Shown here: positions 11,447 to 20,730 of the stretch, piece by piece
How the letters are laid out: the number at the start of each line of letters is the position of its first letter
Position numbering within the stretch: position 1 is the first letter of the stretch
Made by a program: the position numbers and the translations under genes
Notes under the pieces: generated by a model
Told to the model about the DNA's origin: nothing
The model's database searches: none
The model's input: the letters and a program-made list of their open reading frames with translations, nothing else
Assembly: GCA_963729195.1 (NCBI GenBank)
Contig: CAVSNF010000020.1
Span: 434,001 to 498,000, forward strand
Direction: 5' to 3'
Origin: CAVPTL01 sp963729195
Lineage (GTDB): Bacteria; Actinomycetota; Thermoleophilia; Gaiellales; JAICJC01
Length of the DNA stretch: 64,000 bases

Positions 11447-11950
11447 GTGTCCCAGACGACAACACCCACGTATTGCGCCAACCATCCCAAGGTCGAGACG
11501 GCGGTGTCGTGCTCGAACTGCGGCAAGCCCATCTGTCCTGATTGCATGGTGATGGCGCCGGTCGGGATCAAGTGCCGCGACTGCGCCCGCCAGCCGCGAT
11601 CGGCCCGAGTCACCCTGCGCCCGGACAAGGCCGCCAGGGCGGTTGCCGCAGCGCTTCTGACCGGCTCGGGGCTGGGCATCCTGCTGGCGTACGCGGGATA
11701 CCAGGGGCTGGGATTCTTCACACTGATCGTGGCCTACATCGTCGGCCTGGTGGTCGGTCGGGTGACGCTCCGTTTCAGCGGCTATTACCGGGCGAACTCA
11801 ACCGGCTGGATCGCCGCGTCGGGTGCGGCCTGGTCGTACATCTGCGCCGCGATCGTGATCGCCGCCCACGTCGGCGGGAATCCGCGGCTGTACGTGCAGG
11901 TGCTCGGCCTGCTGCTGGCGGGATTCATCGCCTATCGCGAGTCGACGTGA
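11447..11950 (+). CDS. B-box-like zinc-ribbon membrane protein
   Basis: 167 residues from GTG 11447 (MSQTTTPTYCANHPKVETAV). The N-terminal 45 residues form a zinc-binding motif with CANHP, CSNCGKPICPDC and CRDCAR, similar to the B-box-type zinc finger found at the start of some actinobacterial rhomboid and membrane proteins. Four hydrophobic segments follow (for example LTGSGLGILLAYAGYQGLG and LGFFTLIVAYIVGLVVG). No rhomboid Ser-His catalytic pair is visible, so this is not a rhomboid protease. The stop overlaps the next start as GTGA, tying it to the small protein and the epimerase downstream. Confidence 0.7.
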   Translation: MSQTTTPTYCANHPKVETAVSCSNCGKPICPDCMVMAPVGIKCRDCARQPRSARVTLRPDKAARAVAAALLTGSGLGILLAYAGYQGLGFFTLIVAYIVGLVVGRVTLRFSGYYRANSTGWIAASGAAWSYICAAIVIAAHVGGNPRLYVQVLGLLLAGFIAYREST

Positions 11951-12150
11951 GCCCACCGGAGCAGAAGAAGCGCGGGCGGGCGGCGCGGACGTTCGCGTTT
12001 GGCACGCTGGTCGGCGGCGTGATCGCGGTGGCCGCGCCGCGGCTGCGACGCGGGCTGCAGCCTGGAACACACGAAGGCGACGGTCTGAAAGCGTTCGAGA
12101 ACGCGCCTTGCTGGGAGTACGACCGTGAACACGATGGAGGTGGTAGGTGA
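11947..12150 (+). CDS. small single-pass membrane protein
   Basis: 67 codons from GTG 11947, overlapping both neighbours by 4 bp (GTGA at each end), which strongly supports real translation. A basic N-terminus (MSPPEQKKRGRAAR) leads into one membrane segment (TFAFGTLVGGVIAVAAP), then RLRRGLQPGTHEGDGLKAFE and a short tail with one Cys (NAPCWEYD). The topology (positive-inside, short C-terminal tail) is like YtxH-type small proteins. Function unknown. Confidence 0.6.
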   Translation: MSPPEQKKRGRAARTFAFGTLVGGVIAVAAPRLRRGLQPGTHEGDGLKAFENAPCWEYDREHDGGGR

Positions 12151-13058
12151 GTCAAGCGCTGGTTACCGGCGGGGCCGGGTTCATTGGGTCAACGCTGGTC
12201 AGGCTGCTGGCCGAGCGGGGCTACGAGGTGCGGGTGTTCGACGACCTGTCGAGCGCAGGCGCCGGTCTGCTGGACGGCACCGGCGCCGAGATCGTGCAGG
12301 GCGACGTGCGCGACCTCGACGCGCTGGTTGCGGCCGCTCAGGGGTGCGATGCGATGTTTCACCTGGCCGCGGGCGCCGGTGTGATCGAGTCGGTCGAAGA
12401 TCCGCTGGCGAACTTCGACGTGAACGCCCGCGGCACCGTGACCGCGCTGTGGGCAGCCCACCGCGCGGGAGTCCCGCGGTTTGTGTTCTCGTCCTCCAAC
12501 GCGCCGCTGGGCGCGGGCGCCTACCCCGCCAGCGAGGACAAGCCGACCGCGCCGCTCTCCCCCTACGGCGCCTCCAAGGCGGTGGGCGAGGCCTACTGCT
12601 CAGCCTTCCACGGCGCCTACGGGCTGGAGGCGGTGGCGGTGCGGTTCTCGAACGCGTTCGGGCCGCGGTCGGCTCACAAGGGCAACGTGATCCCGCTGTT
12701 CATCCGCCGGATCCTGGCCGGTGAGGAGCTGGTGGTGTACGGCGACGGCACCCAGACGCGTGACTTCGTGTTCGTCACCGATCTCGCCGACGGCCTGGTG
12801 CGGGCCGCCGAGACGCCCGGTATCGGCGGCGAGGTGTTCCAGCTCGCAAGCGGCGTCGAGACCAGCCTGAACGAGCTGGTGGCAAAGCTCGGCGAGGTGT
12901 CGGGTCGCGAACCCAAGGTGCGTCGCGAGCCGCCGCGGGCGGGAGAGATCCAGCGCAACTACTCGCTGGTCGACAAGGCCTTCGAGCGGCTCGGCTACCG
13001 GCCGCAGGTGCAGCTCGCCGACGGGCTGCGGGCCACCTGGGAGTACTTCACCGAGTAG
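12147..13058 (+). CDS. NAD-dependent epimerase/dehydratase (UDP-glucose 4-epimerase-like)
   Basis: Intact 303-residue extended short-chain dehydrogenase. Rossmann motif VTGGAGFIGS (residues 6-15), VFDDLSSAG for NAD ribose binding, GDVRDL, the FHLAAGAGV strand, active-site Tyr-Lys in YGASK, then VRFSNAFGPR and a nucleotide-sugar-binding DFVFVTDLADG. It probably interconverts a nucleotide-diphosphate sugar (4-epimerase or 4,6-dehydratase-related) for surface polysaccharide. The usual Ser/Thr upstream of YxxxK is in FSSSNAPLGAG. It is the last gene of a coupled trio and runs toward the convergent glycan operon, ending 14 bp from the cupin stop. Confidence 0.85.
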   Translation: MSQALVTGGAGFIGSTLVRLLAERGYEVRVFDDLSSAGAGLLDGTGAEIVQGDVRDLDALVAAAQGCDAMFHLAAGAGVIESVEDPLANFDVNARGTVTALWAAHRAGVPRFVFSSSNAPLGAGAYPASEDKPTAPLSPYGASKAVGEAYCSAFHGAYGLEAVAVRFSNAFGPRSAHKGNVIPLFIRRILAGEELVVYGDGTQTRDFVFVTDLADGLVRAAETPGIGGEVFQLASGVETSLNELVAKLGEVSGREPKVRREPPRAGEIQRNYSLVDKAFERLGYRPQVQLADGLRATWEYFTE

Positions 13059-13072
13059 CGCAGCGGGGCGGC

Positions 13073-14014
13073 TCACTCCTCGCCGTCCCAGTAAGCCGAG
13101 CGGTTCGATCCGGCCGGCGATCCCGATCCCGCGCAGGAAGATCTTGCCGGAGCGCGGGAAGTAGGCGATGTCGTTGGTGTCGCGGGTGCCGTACAGCAGC
13201 AGCTCGAGCCCGTGCTCGCCGCCGCGGAAGGCGTGGGCGACGCCGGTGCCGGCCGGCCGCGACACCACGCTGCCGGCCCGCACCGCGATCTCGTCGTCGC
13301 CCAAAAGCAGGGTTCCGTCCCCGCCCAGCACGATCATCAGCTCCTCTTCGGCCGAGTGGCAGTGGGGCGGGCAGTTGAGCTTTCCCGGGGTCACCTCGAC
13401 GTGCCGCAGACCGGTGGTGACCGACCCTGCCTCAGCCCCCAGGCGCCTGACCTTTCGGCCCACGGTCTCGCGCTGATCGTCGCGTCACCGGCGACATCGG
13501 CGAGGTTCACGATGTTGCCGGGCCGCGGGCTGGGCGCAGGGAACTCGGGCGGCCCGAGCTCGGCGTCTGCGTGCCACGGGATCCGGCCCGGTCGTCGGCA
13601 CCCAGCGCGGGCCCAGCCAGCCGGTCTCGGCCCGCGGGCAGGTTGCACAGCTCGACCGGCACCCGCTGACCGAACACCAGCACGTCCAGCCCGTCGTCAC
13701 CGGCGCGCAGCGTGTGCGCCTTGGTGTTGGCCACGTGCACGATGCAGTCACCGGCCCGCACCTCGAACGTCTCGACCGTCCTGCCACGAGAGCCCGGACC
13801 CCGACAGCACGTAGAAGATCTCCTCCTCGGCGCCGTGCAGATGCGGCGGGTTGGGCATGCGGCCGGGCGGGATCTGCAGCCGGTTGACGCCGACCGTGAC
13901 GCTGCCCGCCTTGGAGCCGAGGTACGACCAGTCGGCCTTGATGTAGCCGACCTCACGAGTGCGCGGGGTGACGTCGTCCCAGTGGACGACCGGACCGCGA
14001 GCTACCTGAGCCAC
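13073..14014 (-). CDS. double-cupin protein (frame-broken)
   Basis: Reads from GTG 14014 (VAQVARGPVVHWDDVTPR), overlapping the end of the GT2 gene, to TGA at 13073. First cupin: LQIPPGRMPNPPHLHGAEEE then FYVLSGSG and VEVRAGDCIVHVAN-type strands. Second cupin: VEVTPGKLNCPPHCHSAEEE, LMIVLGGDGTLLLGDDE and VVSRPAGTGVAHAF. Both carry the HxH-x3-E metal-binding signature (PHLHGAEEE, PHCHSAEEE). At least four +1 breaks (near 13790, 13640, 13470 and 13130) scatter it over several frames; the repaired end reads NRSAYWDGEE. Bicupins act as sugar isomerases/epimerases, dioxygenases or binding proteins; position at the end of a glycan operon makes a sugar-related role plausible. Confidence 0.72.
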
Positions 14015-15056
14015 GCTCGCACCAGCGCGTTGGCAAAGCCCATCCCGTAGCGGAAGTGCGCAGGCTTCTTGGACGTGCCCGAGAGCCGCCGGGCGACCGT
14101 CACCGGCACCTCGATCATGCGCAGCTTCTGTCTTGGACGCTTCGATGATGAACTCCGAGTTGTGGAACTGATCCTGGCGGAACTCCAAGCCCCGCAGGGC
14201 CTCGGTGCGCACCGCGCGGTAGCCGCAGGCGGGGTCGGTGATCTTGCTCCAGGTCAGCAGCGACAGCAGCTGGGCGAACAGCTTGATGCCCATCTCCCGG
14301 GCGGCGTGGGATGGATCGGCGTCTCCCAGCACCCGTGAGCCGTTGACCACGTCGGCCTCGTCGGCGACGATCGGCGCGACCAGCCGCGACAGCTCCGACG
14401 GTTGGTGCTGGCCGTCGGCGTCCATGGTCACCACCACGTCGGCCCCGGTGATCAGCGCCAGCCGATACCCGGTGCGAAGCGCCGCGCCCTGGCCGCGGTT
14501 GAGCGGCAGCCGCACCGCCGCGGCGCCCGGCTGCCCGCGCCCGGTCGGTGGTGTCGTCAGAGGAGCCGTCGTCGATCACGATCACGTGCAGCGCCTTGCC
14601 GCACACCTCCTCGGGCAGCGCCGACAGCACGTGGCCGATGTTGTCGGCCTCGTTGTAGGCCGGCACCACCACCGCCACGCCCTCGGCGAACTGCTCGGGG
14701 TGGCCGGTGCCGCGGAACTGCTCCAGCGCGAGGTTCTCGATCAGCCGTGTGAGGTCGCGCCGGACGCGCTCGTTGCGGCCCGCCAGGGTGAAGGTGAACA
14801 GGTACAGGATGCCGACCGCGAGCACGGTTGCGCCGATGATCTGGCGGCCACCGCCCTTGCGGAACGACAGCTCGTCGAACACCCAGCTGAGCGCGCCGGG
14901 CACCAGCGACAGCACCAGCAGCGGCAGCACGAACACGACCATCCGCACCAGCAGGTCGCCGTTTCCGATCTTGCCCTGGCGGTAGGACCGGATCGACAGT
15001 ACGGCGAACACGATCGCCGCGATCAGGCCCACCCATCGAAGTGGCGTCAACCCCAC
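14002..15056 (-). CDS. family 2 glycosyltransferase with N-terminal DUF2304 membrane domain
   Basis: The N-terminal about 120 residues have three membrane segments and the RSYRQGKI loop typical of DUF2304, then a cytoplasmic helix (RRDLTRLIENLALEQFR). The GT-A catalytic domain follows: VVVPAYNEADNIGHVLSAL, VIVIDDGSSDDT, MDADGQHQPSEL (the DxD metal site) and DPACGYRAV. It resembles dolichyl/polyprenyl-phosphate mannosyltransferase-type enzymes that charge a lipid carrier at the inner membrane face. Two +1 breaks lie near 14530 and 14125; the repaired C-terminus reads IEVPVTVARRLSGTSKKPA...FANALVRAWLR. The start is GTG 15056, 4 bp after the UDP-sulfoquinovose synthase gene. Confidence 0.83.
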
Positions 15057-15060
15057 GGAG

Positions 15061-16236
15061 CTACCGGGCCGGCTGGCCTGCCAGCGGCGACTGCCACCGG
15101 GTGGACGGGTCGATCACGCCGGCGATCACGCGCGACTTGTGGCGGTCGATCACGCCCAGCGTGGATTCGATCAGCGTCTCCGAAAGCAGCGTCGGCTGAA
15201 GTCCCAGCGAGGGCAGCCGGGTGTGGGTCGGGTTGTAGTAGTGCTCCTCGGCCTCGAACCGCGGGTTGGTGAGGTTCTGCACCTGCACCTCGATGCCGAT
15301 CTCGCCGCCGGCATGCCGCACCTTCTCGGCCAGGTCGGCCACCGTGAACACCTCGGTGAACTGGTTGAACACCCGGTACTCGCCCGCGCCCGCCGGATTG
15401 TCGGCGGTCAGCTCCACACACTGCAGCGTGTCGACGATGTTGAGGAATCCGCGGGTCTGGCTGCCCTTGCCGTACACCGTCAGCGGGTGGCCGATGACGG
15501 CCTGCACGCAGAACCGGTTGAGCGCGGTGCCGAACGACTCGTCGTAGTCGAACCGGGTCGCCAGCCGGTCGTCCAGCTTGGTCTCGGGCGTCTCGATGCC
15601 GTACACCACGCCCTGGTTGAGATCGGTCGCCCGCAGGCCCCACACGCGGCAGCCGAAGTGCAGGTTGTGCGAGTCGTGCACCTTGGACAGGTGGTAGAGC
15701 GATCCCGGCACCTTGGGGAACGGCAGCACGTCGCGGCGGCCGTTGTGCTCGATCTCGATGAAGCCCTCTTCGATATCGATGTTGGGCGTGCCGTACTCGC
15801 CCATCGTGCCCAGCTTGATCAGGTGCGCGTCAGGGGTGTACTCGCGCATCGCCCACAGCAGCTTGAGCGAGCCGATCACGTTGCCCTGCTGCGTCTCGAC
15901 GGCGTTGTCGATCGACTGCATCGACCACGGCGCCGACGGCTGCTCGCCGTAGTGGATGATCGTGTCAGGGGCGTAGTCGCGCACGATGTCGGCCACGAAC
16001 GTGCCCTCGGCGATGTCGCCCACGTGCACGTCGATGGTTTTGCCCGACACCTCGCGCCATGCGGCCACCCGCTCGGTCAGCGTCGCGATCGGTGTCAGCG
16101 AGTCGCCTCCCTGCCCCTCGACCCAGCGGCGCCTGTTGAAATTGTCGACGACGGCGACATCGTGGCCCTTGCCGGAGAATCGCATTGCGGTGGGCCAGCC
16201 GAGATACCCGTCGCCACCGAGGATGAGTACGCGCAT
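15061..16236 (-). CDS. sqdB: UDP-sulfoquinovose synthase (SQD1/SqdB family)
   Basis: Intact, 391 residues from ATG 16236, preceded by GGAG at good spacing; an in-frame TTG 15 bp upstream is possible but less likely. The enzyme converts UDP-glucose and sulfite to UDP-sulfoquinovose, NAD-dependently. Signatures shared with plant SQD1 and archaeal Agl3: LILGGDGYLGWPTA, DNFNRR, HYGEQPSAPWSM, KLGTMGEYGTPNIDIEEG, SLYHLSKVHDSHN, ATDLNQGVVYG, FGTALNRFCVQAVIGHPLTV, YGKGSQTRGFLNI and EAEEHYYNPTHT. The catalytic Thr-Tyr-Lys set is visible (T in KLGTMGE; Y and K in YHLSK). It sits between a flippase and a GT2, pointing to a sulfoquinovose-containing lipid or exported glycan. A TAGTAT -10 (complement of 16274-16279) may drive it separately. 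Confidence 0.92.
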   Translation of the reverse strand: MRVLILGGDGYLGWPTAMRFSGKGHDVAVVDNFNRRRWVEGQGGDSLTPIATLTERVAAWREVSGKTIDVHVGDIAEGTFVADIVRDYAPDTIIHYGEQPSAPWSMQSIDNAVETQQGNVIGSLKLLWAMREYTPDAHLIKLGTMGEYGTPNIDIEEGFIEIEHNGRRDVLPFPKVPGSLYHLSKVHDSHNLHFGCRVWGLRATDLNQGVVYGIETPETKLDDRLATRFDYDESFGTALNRFCVQAVIGHPLTVYGKGSQTRGFLNIVDTLQCVELTADNPAGAGEYRVFNQFTEVFTVADLAEKVRHAGGEIGIEVQVQNLTNPRFEAEEHYYNPTHTRLPSLGLQPTLLSETLIESTLGVIDRHKSRVIAGVIDPSTRWQSPLAGQPAR

Positions 16237-16276
16237 GTTCAGGTGCTCCAAAGGTCGAGAATGGTTGTGGCAGATA

Positions 16277-17770
16277 CTACGGGGAGCTGCGGCCGACGGC
16301 GCGCAGTCGCCGACGGATCACCGTACGTTCGTTCGCCGGGAGCGCCGGCACGATCAAGAGTGCGTAGGCGATCATGCCAGAACCGGCGGTCGCCAGAAGC
16401 GTCACCCACCACACCAGATCGCCGGTCAGCCAGTGCACCGCCAGCGCCACCGCCAGGCACACCAGGGCCGGCACCGCCAGCGGCAGCTGGGAGCGGGCAA
16501 ACGGCTGGATCTTGACGTGCGCGGTTCACCTGGGCGACCCGCAGCAGGTTGACCCCCGCGATCGCCACCGCCGAGGCGATCGCGGCGCCGGTCGGCCCAT
16601 AGCTGGGACACCAGCAGCAGCGCGATCCCCACCAGCAGGATGTTTGCGACCAGGTTGTCGACCAGATCGAGGCCGGTGCGGCCGACGATGATGAGCACCG
16701 CGGCGACGCTTCCGGTGGCGACGTTCACGGCCTGGCCCACCAGCATGATCCGAAGCGGCGTGGAGCCAACCTGCAGGCCCGATCCGAACACCCGCAGGAC
16801 GTCGTCGGCGGCGACGAACAGGATGATCAGGATCGGCAGGGTGGCCGCCACCGCCCACCGGGTGGCGTCCTTGAACAGATGGTCGAGCCGGGCGGTGTCG
16901 CCGCGGGCATGGAGCTCGGCCGCAAACGGCGAGAAGATCAGGCTGGTCGAGACCACGAACAGCAGCAGCACCTGGGACACCCGGCCCGGCGGCGGCGTAG
17001 GCGTCCAGCTTCTGGCCGCGGATGTAGTGCCCCAACACGAACAGGTCGGCCCAGAACAGCGCCTGCGCGAACAGTGCCGACGGCGCCCGCGGCAGGCCGT
17101 AGCGGAGCGCCTCGCGCACCTGCTCGCGGGTCGCCCGCTGATCGCCCATGCCGGCAGACAGGCGCATCCACCAGATCCGCGCCGCGATCGCGGCCACCAC
17201 CCACGAGACCGTGTAGGAGGCGGCGGCCGCGTTGACTCCGCCATCCGAGTGCGATCGCCACCCCCGCGGTGGCGATCCACAGCACCGGCTGGCCGATCCA
17301 AAACACCCACAGCGTGGGCTTCATCAGCCGCAGGCCGCGGCTGGCTCCCAGATACACGTTGGCGGCGGCGATCGCGGGGATGGCCGTGGCCGCCACCGCC
17401 ACCGTGTGGTACTGGTCGCTGGAAAGCGCGGCGGCGGCCACCACCACGGCCAGCAGGGTGGAGGCCGCGATCGCGATCAGCGGTGGCCCGGTCGATCAGG
17501 CTGCGCAGGTGGGCAGTCTGATCGTCGGACGAGTCGATCGCCACCCGGCGGATGGCGGTCATGTCCATGCCGAACCGGCCGCCGGCCGAGGCCACGAACG
17601 CGACCTGGACCGCCAGTGTGACGACGCCCAGCCCGCCGGACGGCAGCCCCCGCCCGAGCAGCGCCTGCACCCCGAAGGCCGCCAGCCACCCCCACCAGCA
17701 GGCCGACGACGTTGGCGATCGTGCCGGTCAGGATCGTGCGATGGTCGCCCCCGGAGCGGGGCGCGGTCAC
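16277..17770 (-). CDS. Wzx/MurJ-like polysaccharide flippase (frame-broken)
   Basis: A multi-pass MATE-fold exporter of lipid-linked oligosaccharides. The start is GTG 17770 (VTAPRSGGDHRTILTGTIANVVGLLVG), overlapping the phosphodiesterase stop as GTGA. Pieces in several frames align in order: GLGVVTLAVQVAFVASAGGRFGMD, IPAIAAANVYLGASRGLRLM, LRYGLPRAPSALFAQALFWADLF, LLLFVVSTSLIFSPFAAELHARG, RVFGSGLQVGSTPLRIMLVGQ, then a C-terminal helix pair and RRRLRAVGRSSP-stop at 16277. About twelve membrane segments over roughly 490 residues are expected and seen. At least five +1 breaks. It should move the sugar-lipid made by the downstream enzymes across the membrane. Confidence 0.8.
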
Positions 17771-19268
17771 TCCAGGTATCCGAGCTCGCGCAGGCGCTGC
17801 TCCACTTCGGCCTGCTCTTCATCGCTGTACACGGGATCCCCGCCGGTGGCCGACTCGGCCGTTTGCTCGGATCCCACGCCGGCCTCGGCCAGGATCATCG
17901 CGGCGAAGTCCTGCAGCGAGATCTCCTCGCCGCGGGCGGTGGTCAGACTCGACTCGGTGGCGACGTACACGCCCTCGGGGCGGTGATCGCCCGACAGCCA
18001 GTCGGCCGGCTCCACCAGCGACCGGGCGTGGGTCAGCGAATACAGCGGGGCGGCTTCCAGCAGCAGGTCTGGGGCGCGGTCGAGGTAGGCACCGTGGAGT
18101 ACCTCCTCGCGGCGCCGCACCGACTTGATCGGGTGCGCGCCGGTCTCGGGGTCGGTGAACGCCAGCAGCGCCTCGGCCAGCTGCGTCACGCACCTGCTCG
18201 TACTGCTCGGGCGGCACGATTCCCTCGGGCTCGCGGCCCTGCAGGGCGATCGAGACGCCCTCGCCGGTCGAGACGACGCTGGTGTAGGCGCGGGTGTGTG
18301 CCCAGTCGGGCGCGGGCGTGGGCACCGCCACCTTGCCGTGCAGCCCCAGCTTGTCGTACACGACCCGCGCGATCGACCGCAGCCGGCCCCAGGCCAGCAA
18401 CCCCACCAGGCCTGACCCGCGGGCCAGCTTGAGGTAGCCGAGCTCCTGCAGCACGCGATTCATGTTCAGCGCCCGGGTGACCGGCTGGTGGCCGTGATCT
18501 GACATCAGCATGATCAGGTCGTCCGGCCCGGTGCGTTCGACCAGCGTGCCCAGCTCGCGGTCGAGCAGCCGGTACACGCCGCGGACACGGTCGGCGGTGG
18601 GCGTCTGTGACGCTTCGGCGAAGTCGGGATGGCCAGGGTGCACGTACTCCATCAGGCAGTGCTGGATCCGGTCGGGCGAGACGAACACCATGCAGGCCAC
18701 GTCCCACTCGTTGGTGTCCATCAGCGTGCGCATCGCCTCTGCCCGCGCCCGGGTGACGCGCTCGACGTCATCGACCAGTTCCACCGGGCGACCGCGGAAG
18801 GTCGTCCAGGAACCGCCGTTGATCGGCCAGTCGACCGCCGGCCCGGCTTCGGGCGGGTAGCTGAACGCGGTGTTACCGGGAATCACTCCGCCGGCGATGG
18901 CAACGCCCTTGATCTCGGGTGCGGGATAGGTCAGCGGCACGTTCACCAAAAGCGTCGTGCGGTCGGCCTCGGTCATCCGCTGCGGCCAGGTGGGCGCCAG
19001 AATCGAGTGTGACGACACCGGCAGCCGCCGGCTCGCGCCCGGGCTTGTGCTCGAGGATGTCGAACACTCCGTGACCGGCCGGGTCAACCCCGGTCAGGAA
19101 GGTCGGCCAGGCCGCCCAGGAGTGGGAGGGGATGCACGAGCGCGACACGCCGCGATGGCCGCGCGCGATCAGCGCGGCCAGGTTCGGGAGCGCTCCGGCC
19201 TCGAGCATCGGATCGAGGATCTCCCAATCGGCTCCATCCCAACCGACGATGAGTACTCGCTTGGACAC
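17767..19268 (-). CDS. type I phosphodiesterase / alkaline-phosphatase-superfamily enzyme (frame-broken)
   Basis: Starts at GTG 19268 with KRVLIVGWDGADWEILDPML, where D binds the first metal, then the nucleophile region RSCIPSHSWAAWPTFLTGVDPAGHGVFDI. The middle has INGGSWTTFRGRPVELV, VFVSPDRIQHCLMEY and LIMLMSDHGHQPV (metal ligands D and H). The end carries PDLLLEAAPLYSLTHARSLVEPADW, GVYVATES and LQDFAAMILAEAGV. Breaks near 19030 and 18190 are +1. The family hydrolyses phosphodiesters or transfers phospho-groups onto glycans. It is the first gene of the glycan operon, and a TATCCT -10 lies 7 bp before its start. A paralogue is at 51120-52423. Confidence 0.82.
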
Positions 19269-19275
19269 GGCGGGG

Positions 19276-19327
19276 AGGATACCCGGCGACCACCGTGGAG
19301 CGCCCCTGCCCCGACGGCAGATAGCAT
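19276..19327. promoter_or_regulatory. divergent leaderless-type -10 elements for the glycan operon and lysA
   Basis: On the minus strand TATCCT (complement of 19276-19281) ends 7 bp before the GTG at 19268. On the plus strand TAGCAT (19322-19327) ends 7 bp before the lysA ATG at 19335. No Shine-Dalgarno is evident for either gene. The 66-bp gap holds nothing else. Confidence 0.5.
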
Positions 19328-19334
19328 CGCGGTG

Positions 19335-20730
19335 ATGGAGATCCTGCCCCAAACAGCCGAGGTCGTGGACGGCCGCCTGCGCGTCGGCGGGGTCGACATG
19401 GCCGACCTGGCTCGGGAGTACGGCACGCCGCTGCAGGTGTATGACCGCGCGCTCACTGCGAGCTCGCACGCGGGCATATGTCGATGCGCTGGATGCCTAC
19501 CCGGGGACTGCGCGGGCGGTGTTTGCCTGCAAGGCCAACGTCGACCGTGGCGGTGCTGCGCGAGGTGCTGGCCGGGGGCGTCGGTGCAGACGTCGCCTCC
19601 GAGGGGGAGCTGGCCGCTGCGCTGGCCGCCGGCGCTGATCCGGCGTCGGTGATCGTGCACGGAAACAACAAGTCCGACGCCGACTCTGGACGCGGCCGTG
19701 CGGGTGGGATGTGGCTTGGTGGTGCTCGACCACCCCGGTGAACTCGACCAGCTCGACCGGATCGCCGCCGCTCACGGGGTGGTGCAGCGGGTGCTGGTGC
19801 GGGTCACCCCCGGGATCACCGCCGACACCCACCAAAAGATCGTGACCGGCCACAGCGACTCCAAGTTTGGCTTCGCGCCGGCAGACGCCCTGGACGCGCT
19901 CGACCGGGCCGCCGCCCTGGCGCATCTGGCAGCCGGCCGGCCTGCATGTGCATCTGGGCTCGCAGATTCGCGACCTGCGCACCTATCTCGAGGCGGTCGG
20001 GTGGCTGGCCAACCTGATCGACCAGAACGGTCTGGGCGAGCTGGGGGTGCTCGACCTCGGCGGCGGCCTGGCGGTTGCGCACACGGCCGGCGAGCAGGTG
20101 CCGGACATCGCCACCGGAGTCACCCAGATCGTGCTGGCGGTGGCCGAGGCGATGGCCGCCCGGGGCCTGCCGCTGCCCGAGCTGGTGCTGGAGCCGGGCC
20201 GCTCGATCGTGGGCCCGACCGGGGTCACGCTGTACTCGGTCGGGGCGATCAAGCAGGTGGAGAGCGGCACCACCTACGCCGCCGTCGACGGCGGCATGTC
20301 CGACAACCCCCGGCCGACGCTGTACGCCGCCAAGTACCAGGCGCTGGTGGCCGACCGCGCCGACGCACCGGCGCAGGTCACCTACACGATCGCGGGCAAG
20401 CACTGTGAGACCGGCGACGTGCTGATCGAGCGGGCCGAGCTGCCGCAACTGGCTGCCGGCGACGTGCTGGCGGTGGCGGCCACGGGCGCCTACACGGCCA
20501 GCATGGCGTCCAACTACAACGCCATCCCCCGCCCAGCCGCGGTCATGGTCGAGGACGGCACCGCCCGCCAGATCGTCCGCCGCGAAACTATCGCCGACCT
20601 CCTGCAGCCGGCGACGAATACGTCGGGCGTCGGAATAACGGTGCCAGGCACCGTTATTCACCTGTTCACTTCGGGACGAACTGGACGAGGCCGACGTGAG
20701 TGGCGGCGGCGATCGCCTTGGCGTCCTTGA
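19335..20730 (+). CDS. lysA: diaminopimelate decarboxylase (frame-broken, C-terminus altered by a palindrome)
   Basis: PLP enzyme making L-lysine from meso-diaminopimelate. Pieces in order: YGTPLQVYDRAL; FACKANV, whose Lys binds PLP; GVGADVASEGELAAALAAG; HGNNKSD; RVTPGITADTHQKIVTGHSDSKFG; GLHVHLGSQI; VLDLGGGLAVAHT; ELVLEPGRSIV; AAVDGGMSDNPRP; AGKHCETGD, with the catalytic Cys; and GAYTASMASNYNAIPRPA. Breaks near 19455, 19545, 19680 and 19930 are +1. The usual end is near ETIADLL; here the frame runs through the palindrome copy at 20633 and on to TGA 20730, crossing the end of the convergent lipoprotein gene. The true stop was probably displaced. Confidence 0.9.
20633..20659. repeat. palindrome copy 2 (AACGG type, left edge altered)
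   Basis: Thirteen-base arms GAATAACGGTGCC and reverse complement around a central A; the right end continues as the family's AC, but the left GT is replaced by CG. That change removes the TGA stop, so the lysA frame stays open through the element. It lies between convergent lysA and the DUF4352 lipoprotein gene, 7 bp from the latter's stop. Confidence 0.92.

Noticed and set aside
11447..11950. Rhomboid protease
   Set aside because: The zinc-ribbon N-terminus is similar, but there are too few helices and no GxSx...H catalytic pair.
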